NCBI GenBank assembly: GCA_016742255.1 | Contig: JACVCB010000043.1 | Span: 1 to 21,046, forward strand | Length of the DNA: 21,046 bases | From: Leptospira sp. | GTDB taxonomy: Bacteria > Spirochaetota > Leptospiria > Leptospirales > Leptospiraceae | Direction: 5' to 3' | Shown: positions 1-8,086 of the stretch, piece after piece | How positions within the stretch are numbered: the first letter of the stretch is position 1 | Layout of the letters: each line of letters begins with the position of its first letter | The notes under the pieces: model-generated | Seen by the model: only the letters and a program-made list of their open reading frames with translations | Databases searched by the model: none | Told to the model about the DNA's origin: nothing | Made by a program: the position numbers and the translations under genes

Positions 1-1
1 C

Positions 2-766
2 AATTGGACTGACCAGATCATTGTTTCAAATGTCAAAGAAACCATACCCAAAATTGTTTTTGATGAGGATGATCCAGAGTTTTCTGGCAAAAATACTGCA
101 ACAAGCCAGGGCAAAGCACATTCCATGGCTCGTAAAAAAGCCAAAGAAAAACTAAAAGTGAGACTGAGCCAACGTTTAGAATCTATTTTGTTTAACGCTG
201 ATTATACAATTTTTGAATATACCCAAGTGAACCAACAAGCTAGGTTACGTCTCAATTCTTACATTGGGGCAGAAAAAGAAGAATATGATTTCCAATTTGT
301 CAAAAATGTTTTGGAAGCAAAAGCAAGCCTCCCGATCAAAGGGAAAGATGGGATCCTCGCCCACATTCCAATCGAATATGGAACTGAAAAAGTCCCTGAA
401 TTTAGTGAAGAGATGATCCCTGTGGAGTTTTCTGGGCTTGTTGTGGATGCTAGGCATTTAGCAGTCAAACGAGCGTTATTTCCAAAAATCCAAACGGATC
501 GTGGGTTAGATGTGTATTCACCCTTGTATGTAAAAGATGCATACGCAATTGAAACTGGCTATATAGTATATAGAGAAGACCAAAATGGAAAAGCGTATGA
601 GATGAAGGTGGGAAAAAATCCGTATTTTGTACTCGCTCTTTCCACAGCTGGGAAAAACCAAACTGATTTGATCATCCCCACTGACGAGGCGGCAAAACTG
701 CTGAGCCACCCCGAAACTCGAAAGAATATTACACGTTGCAGAGTTTTGATTTTAGTTTCTCAGTGA
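2..766 (+). CDS. LPP20/FlgT-like protein of uncertain function, 3' part (5' end outside window)
   Basis: The reading frame is open from base 2, so the gene starts before the window. The first ATG inside it (125) lies in the middle of a continuous stretch and is probably internal. About 254 residues are visible. A lysine- and arginine-rich helix (ARKKAKEKLKVRLSQRLES, from base 125) resembles the start of the domain seen in LPP20 lipoproteins and FlgT-like proteins. The later stretch EFSGLVVDARHLAVKRALFP, followed by VYSP and a Tyr/Gly-rich segment, matches a pattern I associate with LPP20-type secreted proteins. The N-terminus is absent, so a signal peptide cannot be checked. No catalytic motif is visible. 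The 3' end overlaps the convergent TPR-like gene by 38 bases. The family call is from recalled motif similarity; the biological role is unknown. Confidence 0.6.
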   Translation, partial: NWTDQIIVSNVKETIPKIVFDEDDPEFSGKNTATSQGKAHSMARKKAKEKLKVRLSQRLESILFNADYTIFEYTQVNQQARLRLNSYIGAEKEEYDFQFVKNVLEAKASLPIKGKDGILAHIPIEYGTEKVPEFSEEMIPVEFSGLVVDARHLAVKRALFPKIQTDRGLDVYSPLYVKDAYAIETGYIVYREDQNGKAYEMKVGKNPYFVLALSTAGKNQTDLIIPTDEAAKLLSHPETRKNITRCRVLILVSQ

Positions 767-1532
767 GAGACAAAAACATTTTTTCTGCTTTTCCATATTC
801 ACCGTTAAACAAATAAGCAAAACCCATATCCTCTAAGTCTTTATGAGCTAGAGAACCTGATTTTTTTTCTAATTCAGTGATGTTTCGATAAACTGAATCA
901 TACATCTTTCTTTTTTCTTCAAAACTAGGTAGGTTTAGTTTGTTAGGAATGTTTTCAAAGATGAGATTGGCTTCTTTGTGTCTGTCCAAAAAGAGTAATG
1001 CCATTCCAACTAGTTTATGGATATCTGAATCATTTAAGAGTTTCATGTTGTCACGAAACACTTTGATCACTTCGTCATATCGTTTTAAGTAATAACTACA
1101 AATTAATTCTTCTTTGATAAAGGATAAATCGTTCCATTGTTTTTTATAACGAACGATTATGCTTTTTGCATCTTCATACGCTTCTGCTCGGAAGTAAATT
1201 TTAATCGCAGTTTGAATGATAGAAAAACAAAGAGGATTGGTTTGTGTTTGGAAGTATAAATTTAAGTTTTTACAAGCTTCCCCATTTTTCCCCAATTCAA
1301 AATTTTGAATGGCATCTACGAGAGGTGCTAAATTGGAAATCCCTTTGGGTGCCTGAACCATTGCCCGTCCAGTGAGCTCGTAAAGTGCTAAATAACTTAG
1401 ATGTTGCACATAAAAATTGTCAGGATGGCGTTTTGCAAGCACCACAACATCTTCGTTGGAACCTACCTCATATAAATCCCAAGCTTCTTTTTCGACTGAT
1501 GTAGTTAAAACTTGGGTTGCTTGTTGTGCCAT
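729..1532 (-). CDS. TPR-like helical-repeat protein, function unknown
   Basis: This 267-residue protein has no signal peptide and no membrane segment, so it is probably cytoplasmic. It is almost entirely helical. Helix pairs with TPR-like spacing are visible at about residues 110-200 (AYEDAKSIIVRYKKQW, then RYDEVIKVF, then DRHKEANLIFENIP). The clearest TPR-like unit is near the C-terminus (MGFAYLFNGEYGKAEKMF). TPR-type repeats normally mediate protein-protein contact, but no partner can be named here. The ATG start is supported by a Shine-Dalgarno AGAGAGG six bases upstream. The gene lies 59 bases after leftward asnS and could be cotranscribed with it. Its last 38 bases overlap the convergent upstream gene. 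I do not recognise a named family. Confidence 0.8.
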   Translation of the reverse strand: MAQQATQVLTTSVEKEAWDLYEVGSNEDVVVLAKRHPDNFYVQHLSYLALYELTGRAMVQAPKGISNLAPLVDAIQNFELGKNGEACKNLNLYFQTQTNPLCFSIIQTAIKIYFRAEAYEDAKSIIVRYKKQWNDLSFIKEELICSYYLKRYDEVIKVFRDNMKLLNDSDIHKLVGMALLFLDRHKEANLIFENIPNKLNLPSFEEKRKMYDSVYRNITELEKKSGSLAHKDLEDMGFAYLFNGEYGKAEKMFLSLTEKLKSKLCNV

Positions 1533-1538
1533 AAGGTA

Positions 1539-1545
1539 CCTCTCT
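1539..1545 (-). promoter_or_regulatory. Ribosome binding site of the TPR-like gene
   Basis: AGAGAGG on the minus strand, six bases before the ATG at 1532. It fixes the start of the TPR-like gene, which has no other strong candidate. Confidence 0.6.
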
Positions 1546-1591
1546 TTCTATAAAAGGATCGGTCTTATGGCATTTTTTCCGTTAAAAAAAA

Positions 1592-2896
1592 TTATGGTGT
1601 TAATCGGTAAATCATTCTAGGGAAAGGAATACACTCTCGGATATGTGGTAATCCACAAACCCAAGCAATCACCCGTTCTAGACCCATCCCAAAACCTGCG
1701 TGTGGGACCGATCCATACTTCCTTAGGTCCAAATACCAGGAATAATCTTCCGGTGGTAGGCCTTCTTCTTTGAGCCGTTCCACAATTTTATCGTAGGATT
1801 CTTCCCTTTCTGACCCCCCTATGATTTCACCAATTCCGTCTGGTGCAATTAAGTCAGCAGAGAGAACTGTCCTTGGGTCACTAGGGTTTTGTTTCATATA
1901 AAAAGCTTTGATGGCTCTCGGGAAATTTTGGATGAAGATGGCTGTACCAAAATGAGTGGTTAAGATTTGTTCCCTTTCGGCATTGATGTCTTCCCCCCAT
2001 TCGATATTTTCTCCTGCCTCTTTTAGGATTTGGATGGCATCTCCATATTCCACTCGGGGGAAAGGTTTCTCTAGGGTTTGGAGGAGAGGCAGAGGGTCTC
2101 GTTCGAGAGTCTTTAAATCTTCTTTTGTGCGTTCAATGGTGGTTTTTAATACTGATTTTACAAATCGCTCTTGTAAGTCCAGGTTCCCTTGATGTCCAAG
2201 GAAGGCAGTTTCTGCTTCCAACATCCAAAATTCGGTTAAGTGGCGTTTGGTTTTACTTTTTTCAGCACGGAATGTGGGACCAAAACAATACACTTTCGAG
2301 TGAGCAAACGCTGCGGTTTCCAAATACAATTGGCCTGTTTGTGCTAAATACGCTTGGCCTAAATCGAAATATTCGGTGGAAAATAAGGTTCCTGCAGATT
2401 CACCGATGGATCCAGTCAAAATGGGTGTGTCAATGAGCGTATAGCCATCGTTACGGAAAAATTCGCGGATCGCAAATGAGAATTCAGACCTGACCCTTTG
2501 GATAGCAAGTTGCCGTTTGGATCGTAACCACAAATGCCTATGGTTATGTAAAAAATCGGGTCCATGATCTTTCGGAGTGATAGGATAATCGGAAGATGCA
2601 CCTACAACAGTAAAAGATGAAAGAGTGAGCTCTCGACCACCAGGTGCTTTTTCATTCTCCTGCCAGTTCCCATGGACGATAAGCGAAGTTTCTTGGGGTA
2701 AACTTTTGATTTGTTTGAAGAGATCCTCCCCCAGGGATTCCTTTTCACAGACCACTTGTAGGATTTTTCCATTGGTCCTGAGTTGTAAAAATTGTACGTG
2801 GTTATTGCCTCGAAGGCCTTGTACCCAACCTTGTAAAGGAAGGGATTCGTCAGACATGGTAGGATGGGATGAATTTGGATCTAAACTTGGAATCAT
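1592..2896 (-). CDS. asnS: Asparaginyl-tRNA synthetase
   Basis: This cytoplasmic class IIb enzyme charges tRNA-Asn with asparagine using ATP. An N-terminal OB-fold anticodon-binding domain occupies about residues 18-100. The class II catalytic core follows: motif 1 around residues 150-160 (GYTLIDTPIL), motif 2 at about 205-229 (FGPTFRAEKSKTKRH, then LTEFWMLEAE), and motif 3 near the C-terminus (GFGMGLERVIAW). The sequence RHLTEFWMLEAE favours AsnRS over AspRS. The length of 434 residues is normal. The start is uncertain: the ATG at 2896 adds 13 residues (IPSLDPNSSHPT...) before a second ATG at 2857 (MSDESLPLQGW), which sits closer to the usual AsnRS N-terminus. Neither ATG has a clear Shine-Dalgarno. 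The gene is divergent from folD and upstream of the TPR-like gene. Confidence 0.95.
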   Translation of the reverse strand: MIPSLDPNSSHPTMSDESLPLQGWVQGLRGNNHVQFLQLRTNGKILQVVCEKESLGEDLFKQIKSLPQETSLIVHGNWQENEKAPGGRELTLSSFTVVGASSDYPITPKDHGPDFLHNHRHLWLRSKRQLAIQRVRSEFSFAIREFFRNDGYTLIDTPILTGSIGESAGTLFSTEYFDLGQAYLAQTGQLYLETAAFAHSKVYCFGPTFRAEKSKTKRHLTEFWMLEAETAFLGHQGNLDLQERFVKSVLKTTIERTKEDLKTLERDPLPLLQTLEKPFPRVEYGDAIQILKEAGENIEWGEDINAEREQILTTHFGTAIFIQNFPRAIKAFYMKQNPSDPRTVLSADLIAPDGIGEIIGGSEREESYDKIVERLKEEGLPPEDYSWYLDLRKYGSVPHAGFGMGLERVIAWVCGLPHIRECIPFPRMIYRLTP

Positions 2897-2917
2897 GGAT
2901 GGTTTTTTCTGTTTGCC

Positions 2918-2945
2918 AGTTCAATTTTCTCTGAAATTTTGAACT
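2918..2945. repeat. Dyad symmetry between asnS and folD
   Basis: AGTTCAA (2918-2924) and TTGAACT (2939-2945) are perfect 7-base inverted arms separated by 14 bases. They lie in the 55-base divergent gap and end seven bases before the folD ATG. They could be an operator or a weak hairpin in the folD leader. No convincing -10/-35 pair is visible in this gap on either strand. Confidence 0.35.
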
Positions 2946-2951
2946 TACAGA

Positions 2952-3827
2952 ATGAAATCTAGCATCCTATTAGACGGTAAAGCGATTTCCGAAAAAATCC
3001 GAAATCGAATCCAAGAAACATTAGCAAAAGCGAAAGCAGAAGGTAAGGGAATTCCTACCCTTGCCACCATCCTTGTTGGGAATAACCCTGCATCCGAAAC
3101 CTATGTCAATATGAAGGTGAAAGCCTGTGAAAAAGTAGGAATGAATTCGCGTTACATTCGTTTGAAAGAAGAAACTACCACCGAAGAGCTCTTAGACGAA
3201 ATTCGTAAATTAAATTCTGATCCATCGATCAATGGGATTTTATTACAACACCCAGTTCCCCATCAAATTGATGAACGTAAGGCTTTTGATGCAATTGCAT
3301 TAGAAAAAGATGTAGATGGTGTGACAACGGTTTCCTTTGGAAATTTATCTATGAATAGTGAGGCTTACTATCCGTGCACTCCGTACGGTATGATTCTACT
3401 TTTGCAAGAATATGGAATTGATGTTACAGGGAAACATGCAGTGGTTGTAGGAAGATCACCAATTTTAGGGAAACCTATGGCGATTATGTTAACCAATTTG
3501 AATGCTACTGTCACCCTTTGCCATTCCAAAACAAAAGATCTTCCTGATCTAGTCAAACAAGCTGATATCATTGTAGGTGCTGTAGGAAAACCAGAATTCA
3601 TTAAAGCGGATTGGATAAAAGATGGTGCAGTGATTTTGGATGCTGGCTATAACGTTGGTAATGTGGGGGATATCGAAGTTTCAAAAGCAAAAGATAAATC
3701 TTCCTACTACACTCCAGTTCCTGGTGGTGTGGGCCCAATGACAATTTCCGTTCTTCTTTTACAAACCATGTATAGTTTTTTAGGTCAATTTTCTCCTAAG
3801 TTGGATTCTCATGCCACAAACCGTTAG
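2952..3827 (+). CDS. folD: Bifunctional methylenetetrahydrofolate dehydrogenase/methenyltetrahydrofolate cyclohydrolase
   Basis: This cytoplasmic enzyme interconverts 5,10-methylene-, 5,10-methenyl- and 10-formyl-tetrahydrofolate, supplying one-carbon units for purines and for formylation of initiator Met-tRNA. The length of 291 residues is typical. The catalytic YxxxK is at Tyr51-Lys55 (YVNMK), with Gln99 in LLQHPVP and Asp122 in DVDGVT; these match E. coli Tyr50, Lys54, Gln98 and Asp121 with an offset of one. PCTPYG (141-146), the nucleotide-binding stretch VVVGRSPILGKP (164-175) and PVPGGVGPMT (255-264) are intact. Two signature segments are variant: QHPVP where many homologues have QLPLP, and LDAGYN where DVGIN is common. 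It is the first gene of the rightward five-gene string and overlaps the next gene by 17 bases. Confidence 0.96.
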   Translation: MKSSILLDGKAISEKIRNRIQETLAKAKAEGKGIPTLATILVGNNPASETYVNMKVKACEKVGMNSRYIRLKEETTTEELLDEIRKLNSDPSINGILLQHPVPHQIDERKAFDAIALEKDVDGVTTVSFGNLSMNSEAYYPCTPYGMILLLQEYGIDVTGKHAVVVGRSPILGKPMAIMLTNLNATVTLCHSKTKDLPDLVKQADIIVGAVGKPEFIKADWIKDGAVILDAGYNVGNVGDIEVSKAKDKSSYYTPVPGGVGPMTISVLLLQTMYSFLGQFSPKLDSHATNR

Positions 3828-4779
3828 TTTTGACGAATGTTTTCAAACAATTCCAAAACTAGATCCACCAAGTGATTTGGATAGTTTTTGGAAATCAGGG
3901 ATTGGGGAACTTAAAAAAGTTCCGATCAAAGCTACATATAAAACAGTCTTAAAAGGTTCTTTCATTTGGGAATCTTTGAATGATATTAGTTTCCAAAGCA
4001 TCGACAATCATGTGTTACATGGAAAATTAGCAATTCCAAGAAAACGTGGAGATCGTCCTGTAGTTGTTTATTTTCACGATTACCTTGCAATTCCTGAGGA
4101 AATCCAAAAAGGATATTCTGATTTGGGTGTCGCCCAACTTCATATCACATTACGTGGACATGGCGAAGAAATGATCCAGATTCCAGTGGATCCGGCAACT
4201 GGTAAATCCCCGATTGGTTGGACTCCCAATTATTTTGCCCATGGCCTTGACCAAAAAGAAGAGTTTTATATGAGAAAACTCTATTTAGATGTGATACGTA
4301 CGATAGAATTTCTAAGACTTTCTGATGGAATCGATGGTGATCAAATCATTCTCCATGGTAAATCACTGGGATCCGCCTTGGCTGTGTTTGGTGCGGCTTA
4401 TTCGGATCGAATCAAAGGACTTATTTTAGAAACACCTTCATTTTGTTATATTGATAAGGAACAAATGTCCTTAAAAGGAAATCCTTGGGTGCGAGAACTC
4501 ACTCCATTTTTTGAGAAACGAGCCACGAAAAAAATCGATTACAAAAAAGAATTATCTTATTTTGATGCGATGAATTTTGCTAAAAAAATAAAAATTCCTG
4601 CTCTATTTTCTTGTGGAATGGAAGACCAAATCTCCCATCCAAAATCAACATTTGCACTTTTTAATCATATGAACTGTGATAAACGAATGCAGTTATATCC
4701 AACAGAAGGAAACGAAGCTGGAAAAGAAAAACAACCACAAGCGAATTTAGAATTCGTAAAAGAAATTTTTGCCTTATGA
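3811..4779 (+). CDS. Acetyl-xylan-esterase (AXE1)-like alpha/beta hydrolase, catalytic His apparently replaced
   Basis: This 322-residue protein has no signal peptide. It has the AXE1/cephalosporin-C-deacetylase layout: an N-terminal PPSDLDSFWKSGI stretch characteristic of the family, a central LRGHGE loop, a long insertion, the nucleophile elbow LHGKSLGSAL (Ser185) and the acid loop CGMEDQISHP (Asp272). Family enzymes deacetylate sugars, oligosaccharides or antibiotics. The third triad residue should lie in a YxxxxHE segment near the C-terminus. Here it reads YPTEGNEAGKEK, so Asn301 (codon AAC, 4711-4713) sits at the His position, and no other His lies downstream. The nucleophile elbow is GKSLG rather than the usual GxSQG. 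Activity is therefore doubtful, and the substrate is unknown. The gene overlaps folD by 17 bases and cysS by 4, so it should be translationally coupled. Confidence 0.85.
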   Translation: MPQTVSFDECFQTIPKLDPPSDLDSFWKSGIGELKKVPIKATYKTVLKGSFIWESLNDISFQSIDNHVLHGKLAIPRKRGDRPVVVYFHDYLAIPEEIQKGYSDLGVAQLHITLRGHGEEMIQIPVDPATGKSPIGWTPNYFAHGLDQKEEFYMRKLYLDVIRTIEFLRLSDGIDGDQIILHGKSLGSALAVFGAAYSDRIKGLILETPSFCYIDKEQMSLKGNPWVRELTPFFEKRATKKIDYKKELSYFDAMNFAKKIKIPALFSCGMEDQISHPKSTFALFNHMNCDKRMQLYPTEGNEAGKEKQPQANLEFVKEIFAL

Positions 4780-6233
4780 GTTTGATTCCTTTTGTCTTTT
4801 TAAATACAAAATCTGGAAAAAAAGAACCTTTTGTACCCAAGGATGCTAACTCTGTTTCCATCTATTCTTGTGGTCCAACTGTTTATAATTTTGCACATAT
4901 TGGGAATATAAGATCATTTTTATTCGTAGATATTTTGCGTCGTTCCCTTCTGTTAGGTGGCTATAAGTTAAATCAGTCAATGAATATCACTGACATTGAT
5001 GATAAAATCATTAATGAATCTATAAAACGTAACATCAGTGTGGAAGAGTTTACAAAACCTTGGACAGAAGCGTTTTTTAAGGATTTATCAACATTACAAG
5101 TTCAAACTCTGGAACATTATCCCAAAGCGACTGAATCGATTGAAGATATGGTGTCTCTTGTCGAAACTTTACAATCGAATGGATTAGTTTATGAACGAGA
5201 TGGGAATGTCTATTTTTCCATTCAGAAGTTCAATCGATATGGTGAGTTGTCAAAAATCGATGTATCTGGAATGAAATCTGGTGTTCGTTATGATGCGGAT
5301 GAATACGAGAAAGACGATGTTAGAGATTTCGTATTGTGGAAAAACCAGAAAACAAAAGACGAAAAATGTTGGCATACTCGTTTAGGTACGGGCAGGCCTG
5401 GTTGGCACCTAGAATGTTCTGCCATGATTCGCAAAATTTATGGTTCCGGGATAGACATTCATACTGGTGGAATTGATTTACTCTTCCCTCACCATGAAAA
5501 TGAATTCGCACAAACTACAGGGGCCTATCCAAATGAAGAGTTTGTAGGAACATGGCTTCACTGCGAACACTTATTAGTTGATGGAGAGAAGATGTCAAAA
5601 AGTAAGGGAAATTTTTATACCTTACGAGATATTCTAGAAAAAGGATACGAACCAAGAGTCATTCGTTTTCATTTAATATCAGCTCATTATAGAAGTAAGT
5701 TGAATTTTTCTTTGGCGAAATTGGAAGAATCCAAAGTTTCTTTAGACAGAATACAAAATACAATATTTCGATTATTGGATACTGGCAACTTATGGAATTT
5801 AATTCCAAAAGCTGGAGAAAATTTGATTTTTTCCCTTCCTGAAATCGCAAAACTCAATGATGACTTTTTAAATGCTTTAGCAGATGATCTCAATATCCCT
5901 AAGGCGCTTGCGATTCTTCATGAACTCGTGCGAATTGTAAACCAAACTCTAGATCAAACTAAAAAAGAAAGTACGGATCTTTTTACTAAAGAGACCCTTC
6001 GTTTGTTTTTGAAAATGAATGATCTATTCGCGGTATTCTCATTTGAAAAACCAAAGGCAGATTTAGATGGAATTTCTGAAGACTGGATTTTGGAACAAAT
6101 TGAAAATCGAAAATTAGCAAAACAGAATAAAGATTTTGTTACTGCTGACAATATACGAAAAGAGTTGGAAAACAAAGGCATCCTTCTCGCTGACACAAAA
6201 GAAGGAATCACAACATGGAAAAAAGCCCCGTAG
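4776..6233 (+). CDS. cysS: Cysteinyl-tRNA synthetase
   Basis: This class Ia synthetase charges tRNA-Cys with cysteine. The 485-residue length is normal. The N-terminal active site shows SCGPTVYNFAHIGN, with Cys32 and the HIGH-type motif at 41-44 (HIGN). The second signature is KMSKS at 272-276. The catalytic zinc ligands are all present by alignment to E. coli Cys28, Cys209, His234 and Glu238: Cys32, Cys214 (LECSAM), His239 and Glu243 (FPHHENE). The C-terminal DALR and anticodon-binding helices extend from about residue 350. The start codon overlaps the upstream stop in an ATGA, and the 3' end overlaps the methyltransferase gene by 19 bases, so the gene is embedded in the rightward operon. 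No T-box leader is seen, as expected for an internal gene. Confidence 0.97.
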   Translation: MSLIPFVFLNTKSGKKEPFVPKDANSVSIYSCGPTVYNFAHIGNIRSFLFVDILRRSLLLGGYKLNQSMNITDIDDKIINESIKRNISVEEFTKPWTEAFFKDLSTLQVQTLEHYPKATESIEDMVSLVETLQSNGLVYERDGNVYFSIQKFNRYGELSKIDVSGMKSGVRYDADEYEKDDVRDFVLWKNQKTKDEKCWHTRLGTGRPGWHLECSAMIRKIYGSGIDIHTGGIDLLFPHHENEFAQTTGAYPNEEFVGTWLHCEHLLVDGEKMSKSKGNFYTLRDILEKGYEPRVIRFHLISAHYRSKLNFSLAKLEESKVSLDRIQNTIFRLLDTGNLWNLIPKAGENLIFSLPEIAKLNDDFLNALADDLNIPKALAILHELVRIVNQTLDQTKKESTDLFTKETLRLFLKMNDLFAVFSFEKPKADLDGISEDWILEQIENRKLAKQNKDFVTADNIRKELENKGILLADTKEGITTWKKAP

Positions 6234-6988
6234 AAATACTTTTTGGGAAACGGAATTTTTTTGAATTTTTAGAATCACTGGAACAAATGGCTCCCGAACG
6301 AGGCATAAAAACCATTCGTGAAGTCATTGTCAAAGATGGAATTGGAAATGAAGAAAAACATAGGATTAAGTCTTATTTACCAAATTCTGTAAAGTTCACA
6401 ACAGTCTCTAGCAGGGAACTGGATCGAATTGCCCAAGATAAAAATCACCAAGGTTATGTGATCATCCGTACAAAACAAAAATCGTTTGCTTCACTTGGTT
6501 TTGAACAATTTAAACAAAACATTCACCCAAACGAAGGACCAATTTTGATTTTGGATCGAATCCAAGACCCCGGTAATTTAGGGAACTTACTACGTACGGC
6601 AGAATGTATGGGCATAAAACATGTGTTAATGTCTGATAGAGATACTTCCCCTATTACTCCTGTAGTTGAAAAAGTATCTGCAGGTGCCATTCATCATATT
6701 CAAATTTATAGAGTGGCGAATTTAAAACACGGAATAGAATTCCTCAAAAAAAATGAATATTGGATTCTTGCCACTGATGAAGAAGGTGAAGAAGAGATTT
6801 GGGAAAATTTACCTGATGTTTCCCAAATGGCAGTGATCATGGGGAATGAAGGAGAGGGAGTTAAAAGAATTTTACTTGAAGATGCAGATTATGTAGCTAG
6901 GATTCCATTATATGGCGCAGTTACTTCGCTCAATGTGGTAGTTGCTTGTGGAATTACCTTGGATAGACTACACAATGTCTCGCAATAA
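6215..6988 (+). CDS. rlmB: SpoU/TrmH-family RNA 2'-O-methyltransferase (RlmB-like)
   Basis: This is a SAM-dependent SPOUT (trefoil-knot) enzyme that methylates a ribose 2'-OH in RNA. The closest family is 23S rRNA Gm2251 methyltransferase RlmB. The N-terminal substrate-binding domain (about 1-100) begins with FGKRNFFEFLE. The catalytic domain has motif 1, LDRIQDPGNLGNLLRTAE (113-130), motif 2, VIMGNEGEG (207-215), and motif 3, IPLYGAVTSLNVVVA (230-244), with the conserved Arg127 and Asn240 intact. The length of 257 residues fits. Target specificity among RlmB, TrmH-like and TsnR-like enzymes cannot be settled from sequence alone, so the symbol is tentative. It overlaps cysS by 19 bases; cysS-rlmB adjacency is common in bacteria. 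It overlaps the lipase-like gene by 14 bases. Confidence 0.88.
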   Translation: MEKSPVEILFGKRNFFEFLESLEQMAPERGIKTIREVIVKDGIGNEEKHRIKSYLPNSVKFTTVSSRELDRIAQDKNHQGYVIIRTKQKSFASLGFEQFKQNIHPNEGPILILDRIQDPGNLGNLLRTAECMGIKHVLMSDRDTSPITPVVEKVSAGAIHHIQIYRVANLKHGIEFLKKNEYWILATDEEGEEEIWENLPDVSQMAVIMGNEGEGVKRILLEDADYVARIPLYGAVTSLNVVVACGITLDRLHNVSQ

Positions 6989-8072
6989 GCGAATCATTGG
7001 CTTTTTTTTATTTTTCATATTCTCGATCATTACATTTCAATCTTGTTTGTACGATTTTTATAGGAAAGAATTTGTTTCCGAAAAAGACAAAAACGAAGAA
7101 GCGTTGTTACTTGCTTTTCTTGGACTTTTACCCAATCCCAATCAGAAATTATTTGGTTTTATTCCAGGAAGTTCCAGAAATTTAGCGAATTCCCAATTTG
7201 TATCCATTGACTGGTTTCCAAAAGTGAATGCCAAAAAAATTATATTTGTCCATGGCTGGAATCCAGCAGAAAGAGATTCTGATCCGATTACAAACGATGA
7301 AAAAAAAATTCAAAATATAAAGAATACATTTTCTAATGGACTCATTCATTACCAAGAAGGAAGGGATTCTGCAAAATCAGAATTTGATTTGTATGTATAT
7401 ACCTATAGAACTTCTAACAGTATTTTAGTAAATGGCAGACAGTTTTATGCAACTTTGCGTGCAAGTTTTGTTGATACAGATTCTGTTTATATCGTTGCAC
7501 ATTCCATGGGTGGACTTGTGACTCGTGTTGCCCTTGCAAAGGAAACAGGAGATTTACCATTTGTACGTTTGGTCGTAACCCTTGCCAGCCCGCAATACGG
7601 TTCACCATTTGCGACTAATAATTTTTTGGGTTCAAATCCCTTTGTCAATGAACTTGGAAATTATTTAGTTAATACACAAGGAGGTCAGGAACTTGCGTAT
7701 ACCAATCAGGGCAATTTACAACCAGTTTTGAATGGAGCCACAAATCTCGTGTTAGATGCTTTAAATGATTCGTACCTTAAATCAGGTTTTAATAGTAAGT
7801 TCATTAGTTTTGCAGGGGTCTTAAGTAGCTGTAGTGTTGGCGAAACGTTTTACTATAACACAGGATGTACCCTACTATCCAATGCTGGATTTACTCAATC
7901 AGACGGTATCGTTCCTGTCAATAGCGCAAGGATTGGTAACCTCAGTAGCAAACAAATCAATGTTAGTGATTGTGATCATTCCATGATGGCATTCCAGACA
8001 ATCAATGTAGATGACACAAAAAGCCGAAATTTATTTTCTCAAGTGATCACGGAAATTCGAAATCACCCTTAA
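6975..8072 (+). CDS. Lipase-like alpha/beta hydrolase, predicted lipoprotein
   Basis: The frame is open from a TTG at 6942, but I place the start at the ATG at 6975. The protein then begins MSRNKRIIGFFLFF with a positively charged end, a hydrophobic core and FQSC at residues 21-24, a relaxed spirochaetal lipobox with Cys24 as the lipidated residue. The mature part is a lipase/PGAP1-like hydrolase of about 340 residues. It has an oxyanion segment IIFVHGWNP, nucleophile elbow VAHSMGG (Ser177), LASPQYGSP, acid residue Asp310 in DGIVPVNSA and His335 in DCDHSMMA, so the triad is complete. Cys residues in LSSCSVG and NTGCTLL could form a disulfide, consistent with export. It is the last gene of the rightward string and overlaps the methyltransferase gene by 14 bases. 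The substrate (lipid or ester) is not identifiable. Confidence 0.85.
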   Translation: MSRNKRIIGFFLFFIFSIITFQSCLYDFYRKEFVSEKDKNEEALLLAFLGLLPNPNQKLFGFIPGSSRNLANSQFVSIDWFPKVNAKKIIFVHGWNPAERDSDPITNDEKKIQNIKNTFSNGLIHYQEGRDSAKSEFDLYVYTYRTSNSILVNGRQFYATLRASFVDTDSVYIVAHSMGGLVTRVALAKETGDLPFVRLVVTLASPQYGSPFATNNFLGSNPFVNELGNYLVNTQGGQELAYTNQGNLQPVLNGATNLVLDALNDSYLKSGFNSKFISFAGVLSSCSVGETFYYNTGCTLLSNAGFTQSDGIVPVNSARIGNLSSKQINVSDCDHSMMAFQTINVDDTKSRNLFSQVITEIRNHP

Positions 8073-8086
8073 AAAAGAATTTAAGG
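8067..8086. terminator. Possible weak bidirectional hairpin between convergent genes
   Basis: CCTTAAA (8067-8073) and TTTAAGG (8080-8086) are perfect 7-base arms around a 6-base loop. The hairpin contains the stop codons of both convergent genes. The stem is AT-rich and part of the symmetry arises because both genes end in TAA, so terminator function is uncertain. Confidence 0.3.

Noticed and set aside
2125..2942. Open frames opposite asnS (2125-2436, 2625-2942)
   Set aside because: Shadows of asnS; biased composition and no start signals.
6942..6974. TTG start adding 11 residues to the lipase-like protein
   Set aside because: It would put charged and polar residues before a lipoprotein signal that is well formed from the ATG at 6975, and it has no supporting ribosome-binding site.
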